Shown piece after piece: positions 5,536-12,653 of a stretch of DNA of 12,653 nucleotides. Position numbers and translations under genes: made by a program. Where the stretch lies: contig JAFXYU010000107.1 of assembly GCA_017541565.1 (NCBI GenBank), positions 1 through 12,653 on the forward strand, written 5' to 3'. Under the pieces are notes generated by a model. It did no database searches and was not told where the DNA came from. It was given only the letters and a program-made list of their open reading frames with translations. This DNA is from a bacterium. Its GTDB lineage: Bacteria > Cyanobacteriota > Vampirovibrionia > Gastranaerophilales > Gastranaerophilaceae. How positions within the stretch are numbered: the first letter of the stretch is position 1; every line of letters starts with the position of its first letter.

Positions 5536-8289
5536 CTATTTTATTCTCTTCAATGAAGACAAGAAATTGAAATTCAAAATATCTCCGTCGACTTTTGTTA
5601 AGAATACTTGCGCTCTATCTTCGCCAGTTTGAAGTTTTGGCATTTGTTCAAGTTCGGAGGCAAAATAATTACTGTCGTTGCGCGAACTTATTGAGAGTTT
5701 GCTTGCAAGAGTATTAAGTGAGAAATTTCTTAAAATTCCCGCGAATCCTTTTCCTTTATTTGAGAATTTGGTGTAAATTCTCAAAGATGCGTCATTTGTA
5801 CTCAAATTGTATCTTCCGAAAATCATTGTGGCAAGTTCCGACGCTGTCGATTCAATTTTCATGCGATTTATAATGTTGTCTTTGAGTTGCATTTCGCCAT
5901 TGATTTCATCAAATCTGCCTTCCGGAATATTAACCAAATCTACGACAGTTGAAGGGCTAATCATAGCAAGCGGATTTCTGAAAAGGGACGCAACTTTCAA
6001 GATGTATTCGACGTATCCGACTTGTTCAATTGTACCGTTTGAGATTTGGAATTTTATATTACCATTGAGTTTAAGCGTTTCATCAGCGCTGAGTTCAATC
6101 AATCCCTTTGCTCTTCCGCTTATCTGACGAGGAAGTCCGAGAATTGAAGTTGCCATAATATTGGAATCAACGTTTCTTACACCGAGTTTCATATAATAAT
6201 TTTGTTTAGATAAATCGGCCTTAATCCTTAGTGTTGAAATTCCGTCCGCAATATCAAATCTGTTTGACTTCAAATTCAAAACGCCTTCTTTATCCAGTGT
6301 CATGTTTGCGTGAAGATTGCCGAAGTTTATTTCTTTATAAACTCCTTTTTCGACATTAAGTCCGCATTTTTCGATTGCAACGATACCTTTCTGGAACGGC
6401 TGAGGTTCTTGGTTTTCTTCACCTTCCGCACCTGTTGAAATTAGTGCGGTATAGACGTTTCCTTCTCTGTCAACGGGTTTTGGTTGAGTCAAAATCTTTT
6501 CGACATCAACATTATCGACGGTTAAATTCATATCTTTAACCACAATCGGCAGAGTGAGGTTGTTGTTGACTTTTCCGTCAAATTTGTATTTGGAACGGCG
6601 AAAACCGCCTTCGGATTTGATATCTATATAATCGCCTTTTGCGATAAGTTTGCCTGACTTTATGTACATTCGCTCTGCCGGTATAAAGACTTTATCAAGA
6701 GCGCATTCACCCTCCATATACGGATAGTTACCCCTGTTATCAACGGACATTTTGCCCGAGATTTCGCCTTTTTTGAATATTCTGTGTCCCAAAAGGAAGT
6801 TCAAAAATTCGCTCGGAAGCGGATTAGGAATATCAAGATTAAGGTCGAGAAATTTCATATTATCAGCCATATCAATATTACCGTTCATTGTGATTATAGG
6901 CTTAATTCCGCGTTTGAGTTCACTTGTAATGTAGTAGTTTATCGTGTTAATTTTCAAAATATTTTTTACAACACTTAAATCAACTTTGAAAAGTGTTTTG
7001 TGTTTCTGCAGAACCATTGACTGGTCGCCAAATTTGAATCCTTCGCCTTCATCAAGTTTAAAGAACCAGAGAATGTCGCAGGATCCGTTTTTGGATTTGA
7101 TGAGAAGTTTTGAACCTGATTCTCCGACAAGATTAACCGGCGTGTTGAGCATTTTGGAAAGGTAGTTTTTGAAAAAGTCATCCGTTACATGAATATCCGA
7201 AAATAGTTTTGTATCGCAGGTTTTCTGATAGTCTTTTGTACTTCCTTTCATTTTTAGGATATTTGTTTTTTTGTTGTTGTAATACCCTTCAAACTCTTTA
7301 AACTCAATATCTTTTGTTCCTATATCAACAAGACCTCCGGTAATTTTTACAGGCATGTCAAGAAGAGGAATAATTTTGAAATTTACTTCTCCGACGCTGA
7401 TATTTCCTGAAAATTTGTCGTTGATGAGTTTTACGTTAAAATTTACCGTTCCTGTTATATCCTTCAATGGTGCAAGGAGTTCGCTTCCGTTTGCGACAAC
7501 CGTATTTGAATTTACGATTTCCGCAATGTCCATCGCCGAAAAGTCTTCACCTTTGATATTTAATTCATATTTACCATCGCGTGCCATTTTTGCATTTATA
7601 ATGATTTTTGAATTTTCAATAAATACGGGAAAATCCACAATATAGGCTGCGCCTTTTACCATATAAAATCTGTTCATATCGTCTGCCGAAACGGAAATTT
7701 TATGGTTATTTTTTGACATGTTTAAATCAAAATCAAAGTGAAGATACTTTTTCTCCCCTGTTCGGTCAAAAATCATGTGCCGAGCCTGAAAATCAATAGC
7801 AGCGTTGTCTTTGTTATAATTTATACTGCATTTTTTTACACCTAAAAGTACATTATAAAAATCGAGTATTCCTTTTGAAGATTTTTTCTTTTCTTTTTTT
7901 TCTTCTTTCGGGGCAAGTTCCATTAATCCGTCAACATCAGCAAAAACAGACTCTGCAAGTATTTTTTTAACTTTTATTTTTCCTCTGAAAAGTGTTTCCA
8001 GAGAAAACAGCGTATCAATTTTAGAAAGTTCAAGGAGTTTGTTTTCACCCTTTTTCAAACTTAATTCATCAACAATGAAAGCAATTTCTTTTCCTGTTTT
8101 GAGGTTTACTCCCTTTAGGGTTAAATCGGCTCCGCAATTCTTTTTAATCTGTTCGGAAATAAAATTAGAAAATGACGCACTCGAAATGTAGGCGGGTAAT
8201 GCCCACTTGTATGCGCCAAAAATCATTCCCGCCAACAGAACACCTGCTAATACAGTATATATCAAAGTTTTGCGAGTAAAGCATCTCAT
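5536..8289 (-). CDS. AsmA-like/YhdP-type envelope protein, single N-terminal membrane anchor
   Basis: This 917-residue protein has one hydrophobic helix (about 8-26) after a short basic start. The rest is long, predominantly beta-strand periplasmic sequence. A Lys/Glu-rich linker (128-139) separates the first AsmA-like segment from the remainder. The C-terminal third (about 700-880) resembles the AsmA-like C-terminal domain of YhdP/AsmA proteins, including LNGNIKFQISNGTIEQVGYV and the IPEGRFDEINGEMQLKDN segment. These proteins are thought to form hydrophobic-groove bridges that move phospholipid between inner and outer membranes or otherwise influence outer-membrane assembly. Size lies between AsmA (about 600) and YhdP/TamB (about 1,260). 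It starts 44 nt after the recA stop with no terminator between them, so co-transcription is possible. No Shine-Dalgarno precedes the ATG. The family is reasonably sure; the transported lipid is unknown. Confidence 0.8.
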   Translation of the reverse strand: MRCFTRKTLIYTVLAGVLLAGMIFGAYKWALPAYISSASFSNFISEQIKKNCGADLTLKGVNLKTGKEIAFIVDELSLKKGENKLLELSKIDTLFSLETLFRGKIKVKKILAESVFADVDGLMELAPKEEKKEKKKSSKGILDFYNVLLGVKKCSINYNKDNAAIDFQARHMIFDRTGEKKYLHFDFDLNMSKNNHKISVSADDMNRFYMVKGAAYIVDFPVFIENSKIIINAKMARDGKYELNIKGEDFSAMDIAEIVNSNTVVANGSELLAPLKDITGTVNFNVKLINDKFSGNISVGEVNFKIIPLLDMPVKITGGLVDIGTKDIEFKEFEGYYNNKKTNILKMKGSTKDYQKTCDTKLFSDIHVTDDFFKNYLSKMLNTPVNLVGESGSKLLIKSKNGSCDILWFFKLDEGEGFKFGDQSMVLQKHKTLFKVDLSVVKNILKINTINYYITSELKRGIKPIITMNGNIDMADNMKFLDLNLDIPNPLPSEFLNFLLGHRIFKKGEISGKMSVDNRGNYPYMEGECALDKVFIPAERMYIKSGKLIAKGDYIDIKSEGGFRRSKYKFDGKVNNNLTLPIVVKDMNLTVDNVDVEKILTQPKPVDREGNVYTALISTGAEGEENQEPQPFQKGIVAIEKCGLNVEKGVYKEINFGNLHANMTLDKEGVLNLKSNRFDIADGISTLRIKADLSKQNYYMKLGVRNVDSNIMATSILGLPRQISGRAKGLIELSADETLKLNGNIKFQISNGTIEQVGYVEYILKVASLFRNPLAMISPSTVVDLVNIPEGRFDEINGEMQLKDNIINRMKIESTASELATMIFGRYNLSTNDASLRIYTKFSNKGKGFAGILRNFSLNTLASKLSISSRNDSNYFASELEQMPKLQTGEDRAQVFLTKVDGDILNFNFLSSLKRIK

Positions 8290-8295
8290 AAGAAA

Positions 8296-8304
8296 ATTAT
8301 ACCA
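8296..8304 (-). promoter_or_regulatory. Extended -10 promoter directly before the AsmA-like gene
   Basis: On the minus strand, TGG precedes TATAAT (TGnTATAAT, 8296-8304), a full extended -10 element, with only a poor -35 (3 of 6) at 17 bp. Counting from the -10, the expected first base (8289) is the A of the start ATG. That predicts a leaderless mRNA, which fits the lack of any ribosome-binding site. Confidence 0.5.
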
Positions 8305-8333
8305 CGACTATGCGCAGATTTTGATTGACCGGT

Positions 8334-9350
8334 CTATCCCTGTGCCAAGCGTTCTCTTACAAGAGTTTCAATTTCATTAAGAATATCAGGGTTTTCGCCC
8401 AAAAATTCTTTCGCTTTATCTCTGCCCTGACCGAGTTTTTCATCGTTAAAACTGAACCAAGAGCCTGCTTTTTTCACAATATCCAAATCAACAGCCACGT
8501 CTAAAATATTTCCGATTTTACAAATACCTTTTCCGAAAATAATATCAAATTCCGCTGTTCTGAAAGGCGGAGCAACTTTATTCTTTAAGACTCTTACTCT
8601 GACGTGGTTTCCCAAATCCTCTCCGTCTCCTTTAATTCCTTCAACGCGTTTGATTTCCATACGAACTGATGCGTAGTATTTCAAAGCGTTACCGCCTGTT
8701 GTGGTTTCGGGATTTCCGTACATAACACCGATTTTTTGTCTTAACTGGTTAATGAAAATAACCGTTGTGTTGGTTTTACCTATTATACCGGTTAATTTTC
8801 TCAATGCTTTTGACATCAATCTTGCTTGCAAACCCATTTGCTGGTCTTCCATAGAGCCTTCGATTTCGGCTTTTGGAACGAGTGCCGCAACAGAGTCAAC
8901 AACGATTATATCAACTGCACCTGAGCGGACGAGTTCTTCCGTAATATCAAGTGCTTGTTCTCCCGTATCCGGCTGTGATATAAGAAGTTCGTCAATGTTA
9001 ACACCCAAGTTTCTTGCATATTCAGGGTCGAGTGCGTGCTCCGCATCAACAAAAGCGGCTATTCCGCCTTTTTTCTGGCATTCCGCAACAATGTGTTGTG
9101 CCAGAGTTGTTTTACCGGAAGATTCAGGACCGTAGACTTCAATTATACGTCCTCTCGGAATCCCGCCGACACCAAGAGCGACATCAAGTGCGAGTGCGCC
9201 TGTCGGAATCGTCTCGACACTAACCGAAGGCTTGTCGCCGAGTTTCATGATAGCGCCCTTACCGAAATCTTTTTCTATCTTATCAATCGCTAACTTGAGT
9301 GCTTTTGCTCTCTCGTCTGTCGGATTTTCCATAACTGCATCTTTTGCCAT
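8334..9350 (-). CDS. recA: RecA recombinase
   Basis: This 338-residue protein forms ATP-dependent filaments on single-stranded DNA, promotes strand exchange and triggers LexA self-cleavage in SOS. Seen: the N-terminal oligomerisation helix (about 15-35), Walker A GPESSGKT (74-81), the catalytic Glu in VDAEHALD (102-109), Walker B DIIVVD (147-152), DNA loop L1 around [12 protein letters not shown] (162-173), [10 protein letters not shown] (199-208) and loop L2 around [13 protein letters not shown] (212-224). The C-terminal domain runs to residue 338 without the acidic tail of E. coli RecA (353 aa). The ATG is chosen from the conserved start and GGGG eight nt upstream; AGGAG lies 16 nt upstream. 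It is downstream of a MerR-type HTH/coiled-coil gene after a 117-nt gap with octamer repeats and a dyad. No convincing consensus LexA box is seen. Confidence 0.98.
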   Translation of the reverse strand: MAKDAVMENPTDERAKALKLAIDKIEKDFGKGAIMKLGDKPSVSVETIPTGALALDVALGVGGIPRGRIIEVYGPESSGKTTLAQHIVAECQKKGGIAAFVDAEHALDPEYARNLGVNIDELLISQPDTGEQALDITEELVRSGAVDIIVVDSVAALVPKAEIEGSMEDQQMGLQARLMSKALRKLTGIIGKTNTTVIFINQLRQKIGVMYGNPETTTGGNALKYYASVRMEIKRVEGIKGDGEDLGNHVRVRVLKNKVAPPFRTAEFDIIFGKGICKIGNILDVAVDLDIVKKAGSWFSFNDEKLGQGRDKAKEFLGENPDILNEIETLVRERLAQG

Positions 9351-9428
9351 AATAAATTCCCCAAATCTCCTAAGTCATTGCCGAGGATAAATCCCCAACC
9401 TGTAATTCCATGTGAGTGAAACGAACAA

Positions 9429-9468
9429 AACTCGCTTAATCACTCAATCACCTGCTCACTTAATCACT
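9429..9468 (-). repeat. Five-unit degenerate octamer array in the recA leader region
   Basis: Read on the minus strand, five consecutive 8-mers follow the pattern AGTGATTA: AGTGATTA, AGTGAGCA, GGTGATTG, AGTGATTA, AGCGAGTT. Units 1 and 4 are identical, and the 14-mer AGTGATTAAGTGAG recurs 24 bp later with one change. The array begins in the last base of the stop codon of the HTH/coiled-coil gene. A 7-bp inverted repeat (9413-9419 with 9440-9446) joins its downstream half to the sequence beyond. Confidence 0.7.
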
Positions 9469-9977
9469 TAAAGTAAGATACTTTCTTCTTCTTTTTTGAT
9501 GTAAAATCCTGCAACGAGCGGTTTAAAACTGTTAAGAACGTTTTTGAGTTTGAAGTTTTCTTTGTTCAACTCATTAACCTTGTTTTTAAGATTTTCGTTT
9601 TCTGTTTTGCAGCGGACGAGTTCCAATACAACATCATCCATACCTTCGAGTTTTTCATCAAGAAGTTTTGTCATAGAAGTTGTAATGTTGTTTTCCATCT
9701 TGTTCAAAGTATCAAGAAGTCCGTTCACGACTGCTTGTGATTCCGTTTTTGATATAGTCGGTAATGTCACTTTTTTCTCCCTTGCCTCTATAATTGTTGA
9801 CGATTTTGCGTTTTTAAGTTTTTTAACTTCGTCCACGGAAAAATAGATTTGACCGTTTCCGTCTTTTTTCGGGGTAACGGATGTTCTTCTGCATAAATCG
9901 ACTATCTCTTTGTTATCAATATTTAAAAGTTTCCTAACGTCGTTAGGTAAAAGCACCTTTTCAGCCTCAACACTCAT
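9468..9977 (-). CDS. MerR-type helix-turn-helix protein with coiled coil (RacA-like architecture)
   Basis: This is a 169-residue cytoplasmic protein of no family I can name with certainty. Residues 8-56 read as a MerR-like winged HTH: VLLPNDVRKLLNI as helix-turn entry, then KEIVDLCRR, a wing around KKDGNGQIYF and the closing SVDEVKKLKN. A Lys-rich linker follows (57-75). Residues about 82-150 form a heptad-like coiled coil rich in Leu, Asn, Glu and Lys (ENENLKNKVNELNKENFKLK). There is a short hydrophobic patch, FKPLVAGFYI (151-160), and an acidic end. There is no effector-binding domain as in true MerR regulators. The shape recalls RacA-type chromosome-anchoring or plasmid-borne MerR/coiled-coil proteins, but that is inference. 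The start ATG 9975-9977 has AGGAG ten nt upstream; the longer frame starts with a TTG that overlaps this ribosome site region. It lies upstream of recA. Confidence 0.75.
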   Translation of the reverse strand: MSVEAEKVLLPNDVRKLLNIDNKEIVDLCRRTSVTPKKDGNGQIYFSVDEVKKLKNAKSSTIIEAREKKVTLPTISKTESQAVVNGLLDTLNKMENNITTSMTKLLDEKLEGMDDVVLELVRCKTENENLKNKVNELNKENFKLKNVLNSFKPLVAGFYIKKEEESILL

Positions 9978-10033
9978 CCTAAATAAATCTCCTCTTTGCC
10001 ACAATAATTGTTAATATAATTCTATTAGATACA

Positions 10034-10045
10034 GAAAATATTTTC
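10034..10045. repeat. Perfect 12-bp palindrome upstream of the HTH gene
   Basis: GAAAATATTTTC reads the same on both strands and lies 57 bp before the ATG of the HTH/coiled-coil gene. A possible -10 (TATATT, 10013-10018, minus) lies between, without a convincing -35. It could be an operator for that gene, but the AT-richness makes a chance palindrome quite possible. The rest of the 107-nt gap shows no further structure. Confidence 0.3.
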
Positions 10046-10084
10046 CACTATTTGTAACGAATGTTTAAGAGGAGTTATCAAACT

Positions 10085-10522
10085 CTACAAATCCCTCAGA
10101 TTATAGGACAGTTTTTCTGTGTAACTTTTAAGTTTTTCGGGCAGATTCTGGTCTTTGAGTTTTGCGAGAATGTCGGCTTTTGTTCCGGATTCAATAAGAA
10201 TTTCCGCTTCCGGCGCACCGAGTTTTGAGGCAACAAATTTTAACGTGCGCTTTGTCTGATAGTTTTCAGCGCCCTTTGGCGCTTGTGCAATCTCAAGCCA
10301 AAATTTATCGACAGCAAGGTTTTTATCAGGATTGCTGAACTGTTCAAATATCATACCTTTATTGCCAAACTCGCCGTATTCGGCGATTTCCCGTTCACGC
10401 TCCAAAAGATTGCTTATCATTTTTTTGATAAGTTCTTCCATACTTTTTGCTCCTTTTGTTTTCGGTTTTATACCTTGAAACTCGGTTTTATTTATTTTGT
10501 TTTGATTAATTCTGTTGTCCAT
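10085..10522 (-). CDS. Hypothetical protein, 145 aa
   Basis: I do not recognise this family. The frame is supported by an ATG with AAGGAAA seven nt upstream, a possible TATAAA -10 before that, and protein-like composition. The first 27 residues are polar and basic (Asn, Lys, Gln), probably disordered. Residues about 28-50 form a charged helix (MEELIKKMISNLLEREREIAEYG), and the rest looks alpha-helical and soluble, ending in KSYTEKLSYNLRDL. There is no signal peptide, membrane segment or catalytic motif. It lies 58 nt downstream of the large multidomain protein on the same strand, so the two may be co-transcribed and functionally linked. The gap to the next gene is 107 nt. Possible roles such as a partner or chaperone of the large protein cannot be chosen from sequence. 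Confidence 0.65.
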   Translation of the reverse strand: MDNRINQNKINKTEFQGIKPKTKGAKSMEELIKKMISNLLEREREIAEYGEFGNKGMIFEQFSNPDKNLAVDKFWLEIAQAPKGAENYQTKRTLKFVASKLGAPEAEILIESGTKADILAKLKDQNLPEKLKSYTEKLSYNLRDL

Positions 10523-10580
10523 AATTATTTCCTTCTTATTTTATACTATTTTTGGGTAAATTGCTATATGGTTTTGTTAT

Positions 10581-12653
10581 TTAATGCCAATTAATGCTTT
10601 TGCCGTTAATTATTTCCAAATTCTTCAAATTTGAAATTTCAGCATATCCAAAATCCAGTGTTCCATATACTACTTTCAAATTCGGTAAAGATGTTACATT
10701 TGAATCTTTAAAATCAGCATTTCCTCTTATTACAGACACATTCGAAAGTAACTTATTTTCATTTATTAAACCATAGTCGTTTAAAACATTTCCGCCAAAC
10801 TGGGGTGAATAATGAGAAATTTCCCAAGTGCCGTCATTGAGTTCTTTAACTTCTATGCCCATTGCTTCCAGTATTTGTCTGTATACCTGTTTTTCAATAC
10901 CATTTGCATTGTTTATGGTTTTTTTGGCTTCGGCTATTTCTTTATCGGTTAAATCAGGTTGTTCTTTTAATTTTTTTCTGGCTTCTTTGGCACGTTCTTC
11001 CGATTTTGCAACAGAATCAATAAGATTTTTCAAAATTGTTCTCTTTTGCTCAAATGCCGGTTTTTGCGCAATCGCCTCTTTGATTTTATCACCGCAACTT
11101 GTAGTATCTAAACCTTTTTTAGTAATAAAATCCTGAATAAAATCTATGTATGCAACAGGAACAGTAGCATTTTGCTGACGTCTTTGAATTTCTGCAATAT
11201 GCCCTGTGTTATTTTCTCTGATACAAACTTGAGTTAAACCTGTTTCATCAACCAAGAAATGAATATTACCTAGTTGAATATACGGCTCTGCATTCCATGT
11301 TCTTATACACCAGTTTGTACCGTCAGAGAAAGCCCGTACTTTTGCGGCATTGTCTTTAAAATTAGGATGTGAGCTGTCTGTTTTCGGCACTGTATACCAT
11401 GTCATTTTTCTTCCGCCGATTTCTACTTCCATTGCACCTGAAGATTTTTTGGCATTTTCATTAAGTTTTGCACTGTAAATTTTATCAAAAGAAACACTTC
11501 CGGTCTTTATTGCGTCGGCTAAAACTTTTTTTACGAGTTGTTTGTCGAGCGTCGGAGGAGTATTGGAATTTTCCGGCAACAACTCTTTTGTAATATACTC
11601 AGCCAAAATAATTCTTATAAACGGATTGTCTTTTATTTCAGGCTCTGTTTCCATAAAATCGAACCACTGTTTCAGGCCTTCTTTTCTCTGTTTATTAATT
11701 TCTGCTACATCTACATGGTCGCCTGTACGGGCAGATATGTATTCCCGATTTTTAAATGACAAATATTTTTCTTCTGCCCATTTTTTACAACTTTCCTCCG
11801 AGCGCCAAATTTTCTCAATGGGCTCATATTTATCAACAACAATTTTTTCAAACCCTGTTATTGACGATTTTGTACGCATACCGCTATCGATTTTACCCTG
11901 TGGTTGCGGTGAATTTGTTGCAACTCTGACCATTTGAGAATCCAGTTTGGATAAGATTCTGTTAATATCGAAACCTGATTTTTCCAATTGTGATTTAATA
12001 TTTGTATCCAAACCTTCTATCATACCTTTTAGTGATTTTCTGACTTTCGAGTTGAATTTTGCTGCAACATCAACACCTTTAATATTGTTCAAAACCGGCA
12101 AATTCTTTAACAGAAGCGGGTTGATTTCTAAATCTTTAATTTTTACGGCATCTTCTATTATTTTAGAATTATACTTACCTGTAATATTTGAACTGTTTAT
12201 AATTTCAGCAATTCTGTTATTAGCGACACCGCTTTGGATTAATCTGACAGCAACCTGATTCATTTCTTTATCAATAACACCGTTCTTCGATATTGCTTTA
12301 ATAATCGCTGCTGCTTGTTTTTCTTCCATACCGAAGTCCATGAAGAATTGAGTATTTTCATCAACAGGTTTTGAAGTATTTGTGTTTTGTTCTTCGACAT
12401 AAAAACCTTGTTTTGTTGAAGTAAGTCTTGATATGGTTTCAATGTCCCAGCCATCATCCAGCATTTTTACCGCCCATGCCTGTGTTTTAGGGTTTTGAAA
12501 CAAGCGGGTGTATTTATCCACTTTTTTGGGGTCTGTTTTGCCGTTGTTACCGCCTTGGTCATTGGGGTCATTAATGACTGTTGCTTTTAATATATCATCA
12601 AGTTTATTTATATCAATATTCGGCGTTTTTACAACCTGATCTACCAACGGAGC
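10581..12653 (-). CDS. Large multidomain protein with 'WC' domain, charged helix and LRR-like C-terminal repeats (N-terminus outside window)
   Basis: At least 690 codons are visible. The frame is open to the window edge, so the TTG at 12645-12647 is probably internal (numbering below counts from it). Residues 40-240 are helical, including a FGMEEKQAAAIIKAI stretch (105-119) of UBA-like appearance. About 410-510 is a compact domain with MTWYTV, SDGTNWCIRTWNAEPYIQLG (441-460), a NIHFLVD strand and HIAEIQRRQQN. I recall similar 'GTxWC...Y...G' segments in uncharacterised gut-bacterial and phage-associated proteins. About 525-600 is a Lys/Glu-rich helix. The end (633-683) holds two leucine-rich-like units of about 20 residues (LPNLKVVYGTLDFGYAEISN, then LKNLEIING), stopping inside a third. 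There is no signal peptide in the visible part. The function is unknown; a protein-interaction or secreted-effector role is speculation. Confidence 0.75.
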   Translation of the reverse strand, partial: APLVDQVVKTPNIDINKLDDILKATVINDPNDQGGNNGKTDPKKVDKYTRLFQNPKTQAWAVKMLDDGWDIETISRLTSTKQGFYVEEQNTNTSKPVDENTQFFMDFGMEEKQAAAIIKAISKNGVIDKEMNQVAVRLIQSGVANNRIAEIINSSNITGKYNSKIIEDAVKIKDLEINPLLLKNLPVLNNIKGVDVAAKFNSKVRKSLKGMIEGLDTNIKSQLEKSGFDINRILSKLDSQMVRVATNSPQPQGKIDSGMRTKSSITGFEKIVVDKYEPIEKIWRSEESCKKWAEEKYLSFKNREYISARTGDHVDVAEINKQRKEGLKQWFDFMETEPEIKDNPFIRIILAEYITKELLPENSNTPPTLDKQLVKKVLADAIKTGSVSFDKIYSAKLNENAKKSSGAMEVEIGGRKMTWYTVPKTDSSHPNFKDNAAKVRAFSDGTNWCIRTWNAEPYIQLGNIHFLVDETGLTQVCIRENNTGHIAEIQRRQQNATVPVAYIDFIQDFITKKGLDTTSCGDKIKEAIAQKPAFEQKRTILKNLIDSVAKSEERAKEARKKLKEQPDLTDKEIAEAKKTINNANGIEKQVYRQILEAMGIEVKELNDGTWEISHYSPQFGGNVLNDYGLINENKLLSNVSVIRGNADFKDSNVTSLPNLKVVYGTLDFGYAEISNLKNLEIINGKSINWH

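Noticed and set aside
8327..8334. GACCGGTC palindrome at the recA stop codon
   Set aside because: Eight bases, no T-run and no second copy nearby; too short to be called a terminator or operator.
8701..9135. 144-codon plus-strand frame inside recA
   Set aside because: Antisense shadow of a highly conserved gene; Ser/Thr/Ile-rich translation typical of an opposite-strand frame.
11542..11937. 131-codon plus-strand frame inside the large repeat protein
   Set aside because: Antisense shadow; no ribosome site or promoter and no recognisable domain.

Overview
The window comes from a low-GC, Gram-negative bacterium that uses the standard code (TGA is a working stop). An outer membrane is implied by a Skp/OmpH-type periplasmic chaperone with a signal peptide and by a large AsmA-like inner-membrane-anchored protein. 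Low GC, an ATP-dependent PEP carboxykinase and a large 'WC' plus leucine-rich-like repeat protein suggest a gut-associated lineage such as Gastranaerophilales/Vampirovibrionia (Melainabacteria). This placement is inference from family resemblance and was not tested. No tRNA, rRNA, IS element, prophage or CRISPR array was seen.

Layout. (1) 1-590, minus: the N-terminal part of pckA, with its own promoter. (2) 711-3271, minus: a tight four-gene run, transcribed in the order YdjC/ChbG-type deacetylase, Skp/OmpH-like chaperone, CDF metal exporter, RdgB/HAM1 nucleotide-pool phosphatase. Gaps are 12, 6 and 2 nt. (3) 3340-4302, plus: a GtrB/DPM1-like polyprenyl-phosphate glycosyltransferase, divergent from the deacetylase. 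The two promoters are interleaved in 48 bp. (4) 4472-4750, plus: an HU protein with a clear promoter. A long GC-rich hairpin separates it from the convergent TrhA/hemolysin III gene (4839-5462, minus). (5) 5536-10522, minus: the AsmA-like protein, recA, a MerR-type HTH/coiled-coil protein and an unrecognised 145-aa protein. (6) 10581-12653, minus: a large multidomain protein whose start lies outside the window.

How the genes work together. Most are housekeeping genes: gluconeogenesis (PckA), nucleotide-pool sanitation (RdgB), metal export (CDF), envelope biogenesis (Skp, AsmA-like, GT2 with deacetylase), chromosome structure (HU) and recombination (RecA). The glycosyltransferase/deacetylase pair could build and trim a lipid-linked sugar, a logic like ArnC/ArnD, but this is inferred.

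The less ordinary material is: the interleaved divergent promoters with a possible leader peptide; a CDF protein that ends after its last membrane helix; a predicted leaderless AsmA-like mRNA; a five-unit octamer array and a dyad between recA and a RacA-shaped DNA-binding protein; and the accessory-looking 10.1-12.65 kb end. I see no clear evidence of a completely new system. The best candidates for undescribed biology are the right-end multidomain protein with its downstream partner and the RacA-shaped gene beside recA. No gene-free stretch exceeds about 170 bases.
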